Shown here one piece after another: positions 1-7,241 of a stretch of 16,424 bases of DNA. The position numbers were made by a program, and so were the translations under genes. Every line of letters begins with the position of its first letter. Within the stretch, counting starts at the first letter, position 1. The stretch is taken from the NCBI GenBank assembly GCA_019415505.1, contig DXZC01000043.1:1-16424 (forward strand). The letters run 5' to 3'. Origin of the DNA: Peptococcaceae bacterium (GTDB lineage: Bacteria; Bacillota; Dehalobacteriia; UBA7702). The notes beneath the pieces were generated by a model. It did not search any database, was not told the DNA's origin, and saw nothing but the letters and a program-made list of their open reading frames with translations.

Positions 1-93
1 ATATTGGGAGGTAGACATGTTTTCAAGCGTATTTATGAGGGCGAGATAGAGGTTGCAATTTCCCACGATCCATTTTTGAAACTGTCTGCGTAG
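1..93 (+). CDS. possible C-terminal end of an unidentified plus-strand gene (partial)
   Basis: Reading from base 1 in frame 1, 30 codons are open up to a TAG stop at 91-93. The peptide has an ordinary mixed composition and ends in ISHDPFLKLSA. The other two plus-strand frames hit a stop within the first 50 bases. If real, it is the tail of a gene starting to the left of the window, convergent with the B12 cluster, which fits the minus-strand terminator placed between them. I do not recognise the family. Thirty open codons can easily occur by chance, so confidence is low. Confidence 0.3.
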   Translation: MLGGRHVFKRIYEGEIEVAISHDPFLKLSA

Positions 94-448
94 TATGAAG
101 ATAACAGAAAAAACTGACAGCGTTTGTCAAAGGAGAACAAAACGACGTCCTTAACAACAAATGGGATAAATAATATTCCCATAGCTTTACCGCCACTATC
201 CAGAAAATATCGGAATAATGGAACCGACGACGCCCCAGACAGAATATGCAGATTGTGTGGAACTTAACCAGTGAAGTCAATCTCCTAACCCCATGCCAAC
301 CGCCCAACGATAAAAAAGCAAGGCAGTATAGCAAAATACTATACTGCCTTGCGAATATCCAATTACTTATTAATAGGTACTTCCTTATGTATATGGGCAC
401 ATACTTTTACAGCACCGCTTAAATATTATATTAGTCATAGAGTTAAAA
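94..448. other. 355-base stretch without a recognisable gene; holds the operon terminator
   Basis: Apart from the terminator at 311-352, I find no convincing gene, tRNA or riboswitch here. A 125-codon open frame on the minus strand (400 to 23) runs straight through the terminator hairpin, has no good ribosome binding site and gives a protein of odd composition, so I do not call it. Two weak inverted repeats are visible: TGACA/TGTCA at 115-129 (5-base loop) and ATGGGA/TCCCAT at 161-182 (10-base loop). Neither has a T tract that would make it a terminator for the plus-strand frame ending at 93. Confidence 0.5.
311..352 (-). terminator. intrinsic terminator closing the cobalamin/tetrapyrrole operon
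   Basis: Bases 318-331 and 339-352 form a perfect 14-base-pair stem with a 7-base loop. On the minus strand the stem is followed directly by six T residues (A tract at 312-317). This is a textbook rho-independent terminator for minus-strand transcription, 97 bases past the cobO stop. The other side of the hairpin has no T tract, so it should act in one direction only. Confidence 0.93.
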
Positions 449-515
449 CTACTTTTCTATGCCTTTGCGGGCCGGTATACCCTGATCATAGGGGTGCTTT
501 ACCTTGCGAATATCC
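347..515 (+). repeat. pair of 14-base direct repeats (347-360 and 502-515)
   Basis: The sequence CCTTGCGAATATCC occurs at 347-360, overlapping the terminator stem, and again at 502-515 inside the 3' part of cobO, 155 bases away. The match is perfect over 14 bases and does not extend either side. In cobO it encodes part of the segment DIRKV. The function is unknown. It could be a trace of a local rearrangement that placed the terminator, or a coincidence. Confidence 0.4.
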
Positions 516-973
516 GAGACATAATCAGCTAAATCTATAAGCTTTTTATCCGGATCCCTACCGGTCATGACAACTTCCATTTCCTCCGGCTTATTTTGCA
601 GGAAACTTAATAGTAAATCACGATCTAATAAATTATAATTATAGGTTGCTATTGCTTCATCCAGTACCAGCATGCGGCAGTTGGTAGCCTTAGCCTTAGC
701 TATGGCGTCTTGTAAAAGCTGAGAATAAACTACCCTTGCCGCCGCTTTTGTTTCTTCAGAAGCGTTAAACAAAAATCCAAAGGATTTTTCCGCCTCTACA
801 ATATGGATATTGGGTATTTCCTCAATGATATTTAACTCACTGGAAGTCCCACTCTTTAAAAATTGGGTATATACTACCGTTTCCCCGTAACCAGCGCACC
901 GTATAGCTAAGCCTATGGCGGCGGTTGATTTGCCTTTACCATCACCCGTATAAATATGTATAAGACCGCTCAT
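449..973 (-). CDS. cobO: cob(I)yrinic acid a,c-diamide adenosyltransferase (CobO/BtuR type)
   Basis: Transfers the 5'-deoxyadenosyl group of ATP to the reduced cobalt of the corrinoid, giving the adenosylated form used by the later steps. The 174-residue protein has the family P-loop GDGKGKST at residues 10-17, a VLDEA segment in the middle and the conserved ending KHPYDQGIPARKGIE. The size is normal for CobO/BtuR proteins. I start at the ATG at 973: AAAGGAAG lies 6 bases upstream (980-987) and the family usually begins MSGLIHIYTGDGKGK. A TTG two codons further up is less likely. It is the last gene before the terminator, and 159 bases separate it from cbiF, unlike the tight packing upstream, so it may also have its own promoter. 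Confidence 0.95.
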   Translation of the reverse strand: MSGLIHIYTGDGKGKSTAAIGLAIRCAGYGETVVYTQFLKSGTSSELNIIEEIPNIHIVEAEKSFGFLFNASEETKAAARVVYSQLLQDAIAKAKATNCRMLVLDEAIATYNYNLLDRDLLLSFLQNKPEEMEVVMTGRDPDKKLIDLADYVSDIRKVKHPYDQGIPARKGIEK

Positions 974-996
974 AATCAACTTCCTTTCTTTATAAT

Positions 997-1025
997 ATCA
1001 TAGAACAAATTATTAACTAAAACAA
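997..1025 (-). promoter_or_regulatory. possible sigma-A type promoter for cobO
   Basis: On the minus strand TTGTTT (1020-1025) is followed after 17 bases by TATGAT (997-1002), close to the TTGACA/TATAAT consensus. Transcription would start near 990, leaving a very short leader that includes the cobO ribosome binding site. The whole 974-1132 gap is AT-rich, so a chance match is quite possible. I see no clear terminator or cobalamin riboswitch in the gap. Confidence 0.35.
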
Positions 1026-1132
1026 GGTAAAAAGATAGAATTAAGGAAAAAATTTTGCGGTAAATACTTAAATCCTAATTGTCTACACAGCATACAGGCG
1101 CATAAAAAGCCGAGGGTAGTTTATATAATTTA

Positions 1133-1894
1133 TTAGTCTTTTGCTTCCCGATAGCCATGACTAAAGCCTTTATCATAAAGCTTAGAAAGGGCGTATTCAT
1201 CACCTAAAAATCTGCCAACAGTAATCAGGGCTGTACGGCCAATCTCAGCCGCATGTACCTTTTCCGCAATATCAGCAAGAGTGCCAACAACTTTTTTCTC
1301 CTCTGGCCAGGAAGCTTTATAAACTACGGCGCAGGGGGTAGATTCATCGTAACCTGCCAACAATCTCTCTACAACGTCCTCTATCATATGAACGCTGAGG
1401 AAAATAATCATGGTGGCGTTTATCTTAGCCAGGTTGCGTATATCCTCTCTGGCCGGCACCGGCGTGCGCCCTTCCATGCGGGTTAAAATTACAGTTTGAC
1501 TAACTTCCGGGAGCACATACTCTTTTTTTAAGGCCGCGGCGGCAGCGCAGAAGGAGCTTACTCCGGGAATAACGGTAAAGGGTATATCCTCCTGTTCCAA
1601 AATATCCATTTGCTCCCGGATAGCTCCGTATATTGACGGATCGCCGGTATGAAGCCGGACAATTTTTTTACCCTTAGGGTATTCAGCTTTAATTACGGCA
1701 ATAACTTCGTCTAAATTCATACCAGCGCTATCATAAATTTGGCAGCCTGCCGGACAATAGTCCAGGAGGGCCGGATTTACCAGAGAACCGGCATAAATTA
1801 CTACATCCGCTTCCTGTAGGGCCTTCATGCCCTTTACTGTGATTAATTCAGGGTCACCGGCTCCAGCGCCGACAATTTTAACAATATTACTCAT
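1133..1894 (-). CDS. cbiF: cobalt-precorrin-4 C11-methyltransferase (CbiF)
   Basis: SAM-dependent methylation of C-11 of cobalt-precorrin-4, giving cobalt-precorrin-5A, the substrate of CbiG. The 253-residue protein has the tetrapyrrole methylase fold: GAGAGDPELITVKG at residues 9-22, LHTGDPSIYGA at 81-91, VIPGVSSFCAAAAAL at 108-122 and TRMEGRTPVP at 138-147. The segment YAGSLVNPALL (34-44) and the SFCAAAAAL motif separate CbiF/CobM from its paralogues CbiL and CbiH. The length is typical. The ATG at 1894 is one base after the cbiL stop, with AGGGA overlapping the cbiL end as ribosome binding site, so it is probably translationally coupled to cbiL. In an oxygen-dependent pathway the same family is CobM, but the surrounding genes are all of the anaerobic type. 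Confidence 0.95.
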   Translation of the reverse strand: MSNIVKIVGAGAGDPELITVKGMKALQEADVVIYAGSLVNPALLDYCPAGCQIYDSAGMNLDEVIAVIKAEYPKGKKIVRLHTGDPSIYGAIREQMDILEQEDIPFTVIPGVSSFCAAAAALKKEYVLPEVSQTVILTRMEGRTPVPAREDIRNLAKINATMIIFLSVHMIEDVVERLLAGYDESTPCAVVYKASWPEEKKVVGTLADIAEKVHAAEIGRTALITVGRFLGDEYALSKLYDKGFSHGYREAKD

Positions 1895-1895
1895 T

Positions 1896-2591
1896 TTATA
1901 ATCCCTTTCTGATAATAGCTGTGAGGAAATAGCTTAAATCCTCCGGCATACTTTCAATGTTGGCAAAAACCCGTTCCTGCTCCATAGTACATCTTTCCAC
2001 GGCGGCGGTTTTATCCCTAACACCCAATTTTTCCAGAATAGCGTCTATATCCGGCCATTTACCGGCGCCTTTCATCAGTACGGTATTGTCGTGATTTTTT
2101 ATTGTTTCCTCTACGGCTGACAAATCGGTGGTAGCTGCCATGATAGCCAAGCTCTCTTTACCGTCGGCCAAGCCGCAACCCAATCGCGCCGCGGTCGCGC
2201 TTGGAGCATTGATCCCCGGCACGATTTCCCAATCATATCCCGCCTCTTTGATGGGCCGATAAACATACATAAAGGTACTAAATAAGGAGGGATCGCCTAA
2301 AGTAATAAAGGCGATATTTTTGCCCTGGTCCAAAAGGGCCATAATTTTCTCAGCCCCGTCTTCCCAGGCTTGCTGTAGCTTTGCCTCGTCCTTAGTCATA
2401 GGTAAAACTAGCTCTAAAATTTCCTTACCTTTAGTATAGGGTGAAACAATATGTAGGGCTGTACTATCGCTATCGCCCTTGGTCTTTGGCGTAGCGACAA
2501 TATCGCATTCCTCTATAATGCGTTTACCTTTTATGGTTAATAACTCTGGATCGCCAGGGCCGACTCCTATGCCGTAAAATTTACCTTTCAT
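1896..2591 (-). CDS. cbiL: cobalt-factor II / precorrin-2 C20-methyltransferase (CbiL)
   Basis: SAM-dependent methylation at C-20, the first methylation after cobalt insertion in the anaerobic pathway. The 231-residue protein shows the family motifs GVGPGDPELLTIKG at residues 9-22, TLGDPSLFSTFMYV at 97-110 and EIVPGINAPSATAA at 122-135. The TLGDP.LFST.MYV motif and the segment ATPKTKG near residue 33 mark CbiL/CobI among the tetrapyrrole methylases. The start at 2591 has AAGGAG 7 bases upstream. Another ATG between the two is out of frame and ends after two codons. It follows hemL after 11 bases and precedes cbiF by one base. Clustering with CbiD and CbiG supports the cobalt-containing substrate. 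Confidence 0.94.
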   Translation of the reverse strand: MKGKFYGIGVGPGDPELLTIKGKRIIEECDIVATPKTKGDSDSTALHIVSPYTKGKEILELVLPMTKDEAKLQQAWEDGAEKIMALLDQGKNIAFITLGDPSLFSTFMYVYRPIKEAGYDWEIVPGINAPSATAARLGCGLADGKESLAIMAATTDLSAVEETIKNHDNTVLMKGAGKWPDIDAILEKLGVRDKTAAVERCTMEQERVFANIESMPEDLSYFLTAIIRKGL

Positions 2592-2602
2592 TCCATGTCT
2601 CC

Positions 2603-3895
2603 TTATAATAATTTCCCTAAAACCTTAGCCGCGGCTGTCAACGTTTGGTCTAAAATATCCTTGGTATGGGCAGTGGAGGGGAACCAGCCCTCGAATTGGG
2701 AGGGCGCTAATAAAACGCCTTCCGCCATCATTCCCGCAAAGAATTTTTCATATAGCTTTGTATCGCACTTCATCACGTCGTTAAATGTTTGCACCGGCCC
2801 CTCAGTAAAGAATACGCAGAACATACCATTTTTCTGAGATGTAACAGCCGGAATCTTATAATCCTGCAATAGCTGGGTCATGCCCTTGTTGAGATAGTCG
2901 GCGGCTGCCGTTAAAGAAGTGTAAATCTGCGGTTCGTCCCTTAGTTTCGACAGGTTGGCAATGCCAGCGCGCATGGCCAAAGGATTGCCGGAAAGGGTGC
3001 CGCCCTGATAAACCGGGCCTAGGGGAGAAACCATTTTCATGATATCCAATTTGCCGCCATATGCTCCTACCGGTAGACCGCCACCGATAATTTTACCAAA
3101 GCAAACCATATCCGGTTCCACGCCGTATACACCGGCTGCTGAATGATAGTCAAGGCGGAAACCGGTGATAACCTCATCAAAGATGAGAATAATACCGTTG
3201 TTTGTCGCTAATTCCCGCACCTTTTGCAAATAACCTTCCTGAGGCGTCAATACTCCCATATTACCAGCCACAGGTTCTATAATTATGCAAGCTATTTCAT
3301 CCTTATTAGCCTCAATCATTTTTGCCAGGGATTCTGCATCATTATAAGGACAAACTAAGGTTTTTTCCACTAACTCCTGAACTAAGCCGGGGCTGGTGGG
3401 AACCCCTTGGGTTAAAAGTCCACTGCCGCTTTTTACTAACAGACTATCGCTGTGGCCGTGATAGCAGCCCTCAAACTTGAGTATTTTATCTCTACCGGTG
3501 TAGCCTCGGGCCACCCGGATAGCGCTCATCGTGGCTTCAGTGCCGGAATTGACCATGCGAATCATTTCGCAGGCAGGGTAGGCGTCTATAACCATTTCCG
3601 CTAATTCTACTTCAGCCGGGGTAGTAAAGCCGTAAGTAGTGCCCTTACTGAGAGTTTCCTCAATGGCCTCCAGGAGAAAATCCGGCGCATGACCAAAAAT
3701 TAGGGGACCATAGGAACAAACGTAGTCAATGTACTCTTTACCGGTAATATCTTTAATAAAGGCCCCTTTGGCGGATTCCACAATAACCGGGTCGCAGCTA
3801 ACGGAACCAAAGGCCCGCACCGGACTGTTAACGCCGCCGGGCATAATTTTACGGCTCAAATCCAAAATTGCCGTTTTATCATTATTTTTATACAT
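2603..3895 (-). CDS. hemL: glutamate-1-semialdehyde 2,1-aminomutase (HemL)
   Basis: PLP-dependent conversion of glutamate-1-semialdehyde to 5-aminolevulinate, the second step of the C5 route after HemA. The 430-residue protein has the N-terminal GGVNSPVRAF (residues 20-29), the SGTEATMSAIRVAR segment (117-130), YHGHSD (145-150), the PLP-binding FDEVITGFR (239-247) and the PLP lysine in CFGKIIGGGLP, at K268. Length and motifs are complete. The ATG at 3895 is one base after the hemB stop, and its AGGAGG lies inside the last codons of hemB, suggesting coupled translation. The related aminotransferase ArgD/BioA families lack the SPVRAF start and the FGKIIGGGLPVGAYGG block, so HemL is secure. Confidence 0.97.
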   Translation of the reverse strand: MYKNNDKTAILDLSRKIMPGGVNSPVRAFGSVSCDPVIVESAKGAFIKDITGKEYIDYVCSYGPLIFGHAPDFLLEAIEETLSKGTTYGFTTPAEVELAEMVIDAYPACEMIRMVNSGTEATMSAIRVARGYTGRDKILKFEGCYHGHSDSLLVKSGSGLLTQGVPTSPGLVQELVEKTLVCPYNDAESLAKMIEANKDEIACIIIEPVAGNMGVLTPQEGYLQKVRELATNNGIILIFDEVITGFRLDYHSAAGVYGVEPDMVCFGKIIGGGLPVGAYGGKLDIMKMVSPLGPVYQGGTLSGNPLAMRAGIANLSKLRDEPQIYTSLTAAADYLNKGMTQLLQDYKIPAVTSQKNGMFCVFFTEGPVQTFNDVMKCDTKLYEKFFAGMMAEGVLLAPSQFEGWFPSTAHTKDILDQTLTAAAKVLGKLL

Positions 3896-3896
3896 T

Positions 3897-4868
3897 TCAA
3901 GCCTCCTGCAGGAATTTACCTAGTTCCTTAGCAAAATAAGTTATAATAACATCAGCGCCAGCCCGTTTAATGGCGATATGGCTTTCATAAATTACTTCTT
4001 CTCGCATCAACCCTTGGTCAACCGCCAATTTCAACATGGAATATTCGCCGCTGACACAATATGCCGCCATGGGCTTTTTCAATTGGGGCTTTATCTTAGC
4101 GATAACATCCAAGTAAGCCAAAGCCGGTTTAACCATAATTATGTCCGCGCCCTCCGCCACGTCTAATTCAGCTTCATGCTCGGCTTCCCGCACATTATGA
4201 TAATCCATTTGGTAGCCTTTTCTGTCACCCTGACCGGGGGCGGAGTTGGCTGCTTCCCGAAAAGGTCCGTAATAAGCAGAGGCATATTTGGCGGAATAGG
4301 ACATAATGGGCGTATTAACATAATTATTCTCGTCTAGTATTTGCCGTATAGCCGCTACTCGGCCGTCCATCATATCGGAAGGGGCTACCATATCGGCGCC
4401 AGCTTCCACATGGCTGAGAGCTGCTTTGGCCAAAATGTCCAGTGTTTTATCGTTATTGACATAGCCGTTAGTGTCCAGCAAACCGCAATGACCGTGGTCC
4501 GTATACTCACACAGACAAACGTCTGTGGTGACAAAAATATCGCTCTTATCCTTTATTTCCCTAATTGCCCTCTGCACAATACCGTCCGAGGCAAAGGAAG
4601 CGGAGCCGATAGCATCGCAATCGCTATCATGGGGTATACCAAACAGTATTACATGGTTAACCCCGGCCGCTGTTATTGCTTTAATCTCCTCTGACAGCAT
4701 ATCAACAGAGTAACGGTACTGACCGGGCATGGCGTTGATTTCCTCTTTGACGCCCCGGCCTTCTTTAATAAAAATTGGGTAAATGAATTCTTTAGGGCTT
4801 AAACGCGTCTCCCGCACCAAGGAGCGTATCTTTTCATTGGTCCGGAGCCGTCTTGGTCTTTCTATCAT
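3897..4868 (-). CDS. hemB: delta-aminolevulinic acid dehydratase / porphobilinogen synthase (HemB)
   Basis: Condenses two 5-aminolevulinate molecules to porphobilinogen in the cytoplasm. The 323-residue protein carries the two Schiff-base lysines in SYSAKYASAYYGPFR (K194) and IMVKPALAYLD (K247). It also has the zinc-type cysteine triplet in DVCLCEYTDHGHCG (C118, C120, C128), so this is a zinc-dependent form and not the DALAxD magnesium form. The N-terminal RPRRLR is typical. The start at 4868 shares ATGA with the stop of cobA-hemD and has a strong AGGAGG 8 bases upstream. The next gene, hemL, follows after one base. Length is normal and nothing appears missing. Confidence 0.97.
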   Translation of the reverse strand: MIERPRRLRTNEKIRSLVRETRLSPKEFIYPIFIKEGRGVKEEINAMPGQYRYSVDMLSEEIKAITAAGVNHVILFGIPHDSDCDAIGSASFASDGIVQRAIREIKDKSDIFVTTDVCLCEYTDHGHCGLLDTNGYVNNDKTLDILAKAALSHVEAGADMVAPSDMMDGRVAAIRQILDENNYVNTPIMSYSAKYASAYYGPFREAANSAPGQGDRKGYQMDYHNVREAEHEAELDVAEGADIIMVKPALAYLDVIAKIKPQLKKPMAAYCVSGEYSMLKLAVDQGLMREEVIYESHIAIKRAGADVIITYFAKELGKFLQEA

Positions 4869-6358
4869 TTTTGGTCGCCTCCTAATACATTAACTATACC
4901 CTCTAGGCTATGGTCCTTAGCTTCTAAATCCGGGGTGATGCCCAATTCTAACATGCGTTTCTTGGTAATGGGGCCAATGGCCACGGTTTTAACTTTACTG
5001 AGGCAGGAAATATCACCATTTAAAGCCTGATAGAAACCGTCTACCGTAGAGGCGCTGGTAAAGGGAATATAATCAACTTCGCCGGAAGTCATTAAAGTGC
5101 GCAGTTGCTCCTCGTTTTCCGTTTTTATCTTGGTATCGTAAATTTTGATATCATCTACCGGGCAGACCTGAGAAATTATCTCCACCATGTCATTGTTGGC
5201 AATAGCGCTTCTGGGGAGCATAACCCGATCATCAGTATTAAGCAATTCTTTTAAACCCTCAGCTAAAGCGTTACTTACCTGTTTTTCCGGTACAAAATCA
5301 GCTTTAAAGCCCACCTGAGCCAAAACTTCCGCAGTAGCCTTGCCGATGGTGGCAAATTTTATTGCGCCTAAGTCCCGTAAATCGTTGCCGTTAGCCCGGA
5401 AAAGTTCAAAGAATGCCTTTACCCCATTGGGTGAGGTAAATACTAACCAAGTATAGCTGTTAATTTTTTCTAGTGCCTCAACTAGGTCGGGAGAGGCCTG
5501 GCGTTTTTCAATTTCAATCACCGGACAGACTACAGGTTCATAGCCTTCCTGCAATAGCTTGTTGGCAAAAATATCGCTTTGGCGAATATCACGCAGAATT
5601 AAAACGCCTTTACGCCTTTTTCCTTCAAAGAAATTAAGATATTCACGGCACTTCACCACATTACCAACTACTGTGATAGCCGGCGGCTTCATTGCCGCTG
5701 CCTGACATTGCTTTTCAATGGTGGCTAAGGTACCTGTCACTGTCTGCTGTTGTCTTGTCGTGGCTTTGCTTATTACCGCCACTGGCGTGTCTTCAGCTTT
5801 ACCTGCCTTGATAAGCCCCTGAGTTATATAGTTCAAATTGCTAAAGCCCATGAGGAACATCATGGTACCTTCTAGGTGAGCTAGATTATCAAAATCCAGA
5901 CCGCGAATTTCATCCTTAAAATTACCAGTAAAAACATGGAAAGATGAGGCCCAGTCCCGGTGGGTCACAGGTATGCCGGCATAGCATGGTCCGGCGATGC
6001 TAGAGGTTATGCCGGGGACAATCTCCACTGGAATATTCCTTTCCACCAGATATATGCCTTCTTCACCACCGCGGCCAAATACATAGGGGTCGCCCCCTTT
6101 AAGCCGCACCACAGTTTTGCCCTCTTTGGCCTTTTGATAGAGGACTTCATTAATTTGGTCCTGGGGCATGGCGTGATTCGCCGCCTGTTTGCCCACATAA
6201 ATTTTTTCGCAGTGGGGTGGGGTGCGGTGAATCAGGTTTTCATTAATCAGTCGGTCGTAGACTATTGCGTCCGCTGTTTCAATCAACTCCATACCCTTTA
6301 AGGTTATTAAACCGTAATCACCGGGGCCCGCGCCGATAAGATATACTTTACCGCTCAT
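4865..6358 (-). CDS. cobA-hemD: fused uroporphyrinogen-III C-methyltransferase and uroporphyrinogen-III synthase (CobA-HemD)
   Basis: A 497-residue fusion. Residues 1 to about 245 are the SAM-dependent uroporphyrinogen-III C2,C7 methyltransferase, which makes precorrin-2: GAGPGDYGLITLKG starts at residue 9, RLKGGDPYVFGRGGEE is at 85-100, VPGITSS at 114-120 and PVTHRD at 130-135. Residues from about 250 to the end are uroporphyrinogen-III synthase, seen in VFTSPNGVKAFFE (306-318), FTSASTVDGF (433-442) and the closing TVAIGPITKKRMLELG. The synthase family is poorly conserved, but the fusion partner and position are diagnostic. The protein can form uroporphyrinogen III and commit it to siroheme/B12 in one polypeptide. 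The gene overlaps hemC by 11 bases and hemB by 4. Such fusions are known in anaerobic Firmicutes. Confidence 0.96.
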   Translation of the reverse strand: MSGKVYLIGAGPGDYGLITLKGMELIETADAIVYDRLINENLIHRTPPHCEKIYVGKQAANHAMPQDQINEVLYQKAKEGKTVVRLKGGDPYVFGRGGEEGIYLVERNIPVEIVPGITSSIAGPCYAGIPVTHRDWASSFHVFTGNFKDEIRGLDFDNLAHLEGTMMFLMGFSNLNYITQGLIKAGKAEDTPVAVISKATTRQQQTVTGTLATIEKQCQAAAMKPPAITVVGNVVKCREYLNFFEGKRRKGVLILRDIRQSDIFANKLLQEGYEPVVCPVIEIEKRQASPDLVEALEKINSYTWLVFTSPNGVKAFFELFRANGNDLRDLGAIKFATIGKATAEVLAQVGFKADFVPEKQVSNALAEGLKELLNTDDRVMLPRSAIANNDMVEIISQVCPVDDIKIYDTKIKTENEEQLRTLMTSGEVDYIPFTSASTVDGFYQALNGDISCLSKVKTVAIGPITKKRMLELGITPDLEAKDHSLEGIVNVLGGDQK

Positions 6359-7241
6359 TCTTGATTTTCTCCTTTAACTCTAGGGCTAGTGCTTTGCCCT
6401 TTGCGTATTCTTCGCCTTTTTTGCCACTGAGGCTCACTTGGTAGTGGCATTTAGACGTATCGTAAAAACCTGTAATTGTAAAATCCTCCGCCTCGATTTG
6501 ACAATATGCTCCCATGGGAGCATGACAGCCGCCTTCAATATAACGCAGAAAGCCGCGCTCAGCTTGAGCTTGCCGGTGGCTAGCTTCATGATGTAGAGAG
6601 CGGAGCAGTTTTCTCGTTTCCTCATCACCGCAGCGGTTTTCCAGCCCTAAGATACCTTGAGCCGGGGCGGGAAGCATTTCATCTATGCTCAGGGCAAAGC
6701 CCTCATAAGTCAAACCAAGACGGTTAAGGCCGGCTGCCGCTAGCACAATGCCCTGGCAACCTCCCGTCTCAGCCTTTCTAATTCTGGTTTCCACATTGCC
6801 CCTTACGCCCTCTACCTCAATATCCTGGCGTAAGTTTTTTAGCTGGGTAATACGGCGCAAACTGCCGGTGGCAATTTTACTGTTAGCAGGTAACTCAACC
6901 AGAGATTTGGCGCCACAAAATGTTATCAACACATCTCTAGGATCTTCACGCTTGGGCGTAAAGGCTATTTCCAGGCCAGCGGGCTGCTCTCCCGGCATAT
7001 CTTTTAGGCTATGAACCGCTAAATCTATGCTCCCGTTCAGCAAAGCCTCCTCTATTTCCCGTACAAATAAACCTTTATCGCCAATTTCGTTGAGAGGCTT
7101 ATCCAAAATAATATCGCCCTTAGTTTTAATTATAATTATTTCCGTCTCTAATCCGGGATTAACCTGCTCCAGCTCGCTTGCTATCAGCTTTGTCTGAGTC
7201 AGAGCTAATTTACTCCCCCTGGAGCCAATCCGTAATTTCAT
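6348..7241 (-). CDS. hemC: hydroxymethylbilane synthase / porphobilinogen deaminase (HemC)
   Basis: Polymerises four porphobilinogen units into hydroxymethylbilane, the substrate of the HemD half encoded next. The 297-residue protein begins with the family signature RIGSRGSKLALTQT. It carries the catalytic aspartate in HSLKDMP (D81), the ATGSLRR and VRGNVETR substrate-binding segments, LAAAGLNRLG (167-176), and the cysteine that holds the dipyrromethane cofactor in EGGCHAPMGAY (C239). The length is slightly short of the E. coli enzyme (about 313) but complete. The ATG at 7241 lies inside the end of sirC (32-base overlap), with AAAGGAAA just upstream. The 3' end overlaps cobA-hemD by 11 bases, which orders the three consecutive enzymes for coupled translation. 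Confidence 0.97.
   Translation of the reverse strand: MKLRIGSRGSKLALTQTKLIASELEQVNPGLETEIIIIKTKGDIILDKPLNEIGDKGLFVREIEEALLNGSIDLAVHSLKDMPGEQPAGLEIAFTPKREDPRDVLITFCGAKSLVELPANSKIATGSLRRITQLKNLRQDIEVEGVRGNVETRIRKAETGGCQGIVLAAAGLNRLGLTYEGFALSIDEMLPAPAQGILGLENRCGDEETRKLLRSLHHEASHRQAQAERGFLRYIEGGCHAPMGAYCQIEAEDFTITGFYDTSKCHYQVSLSGKKGEEYAKGKALALELKEKIKNER

Noticed and set aside
23..400. 125-codon open frame on the minus strand
   Set aside because: It reads through the operon terminator hairpin, lacks a good ribosome binding site, and its translation has odd composition (rich in Cys, Tyr, Leu, Phe, His) with no recognisable domain.
349..540. 63-codon plus-strand open frame
   Set aside because: It overlaps the terminator and the 3' end of cobO in antisense, with no supporting features.
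974..979. longer cobO start at the TTG at 979
   Set aside because: It would add only two residues. The ATG at 973 has the standard spacing to GGAAG and matches the usual family N terminus.
974..1132. cobalamin riboswitch before cobO
   Set aside because: The gap is shorter than a typical cobalamin riboswitch and I could not find a B12-box-like core on the minus strand. A riboswitch, if present, should lie upstream of the operon, outside the window.
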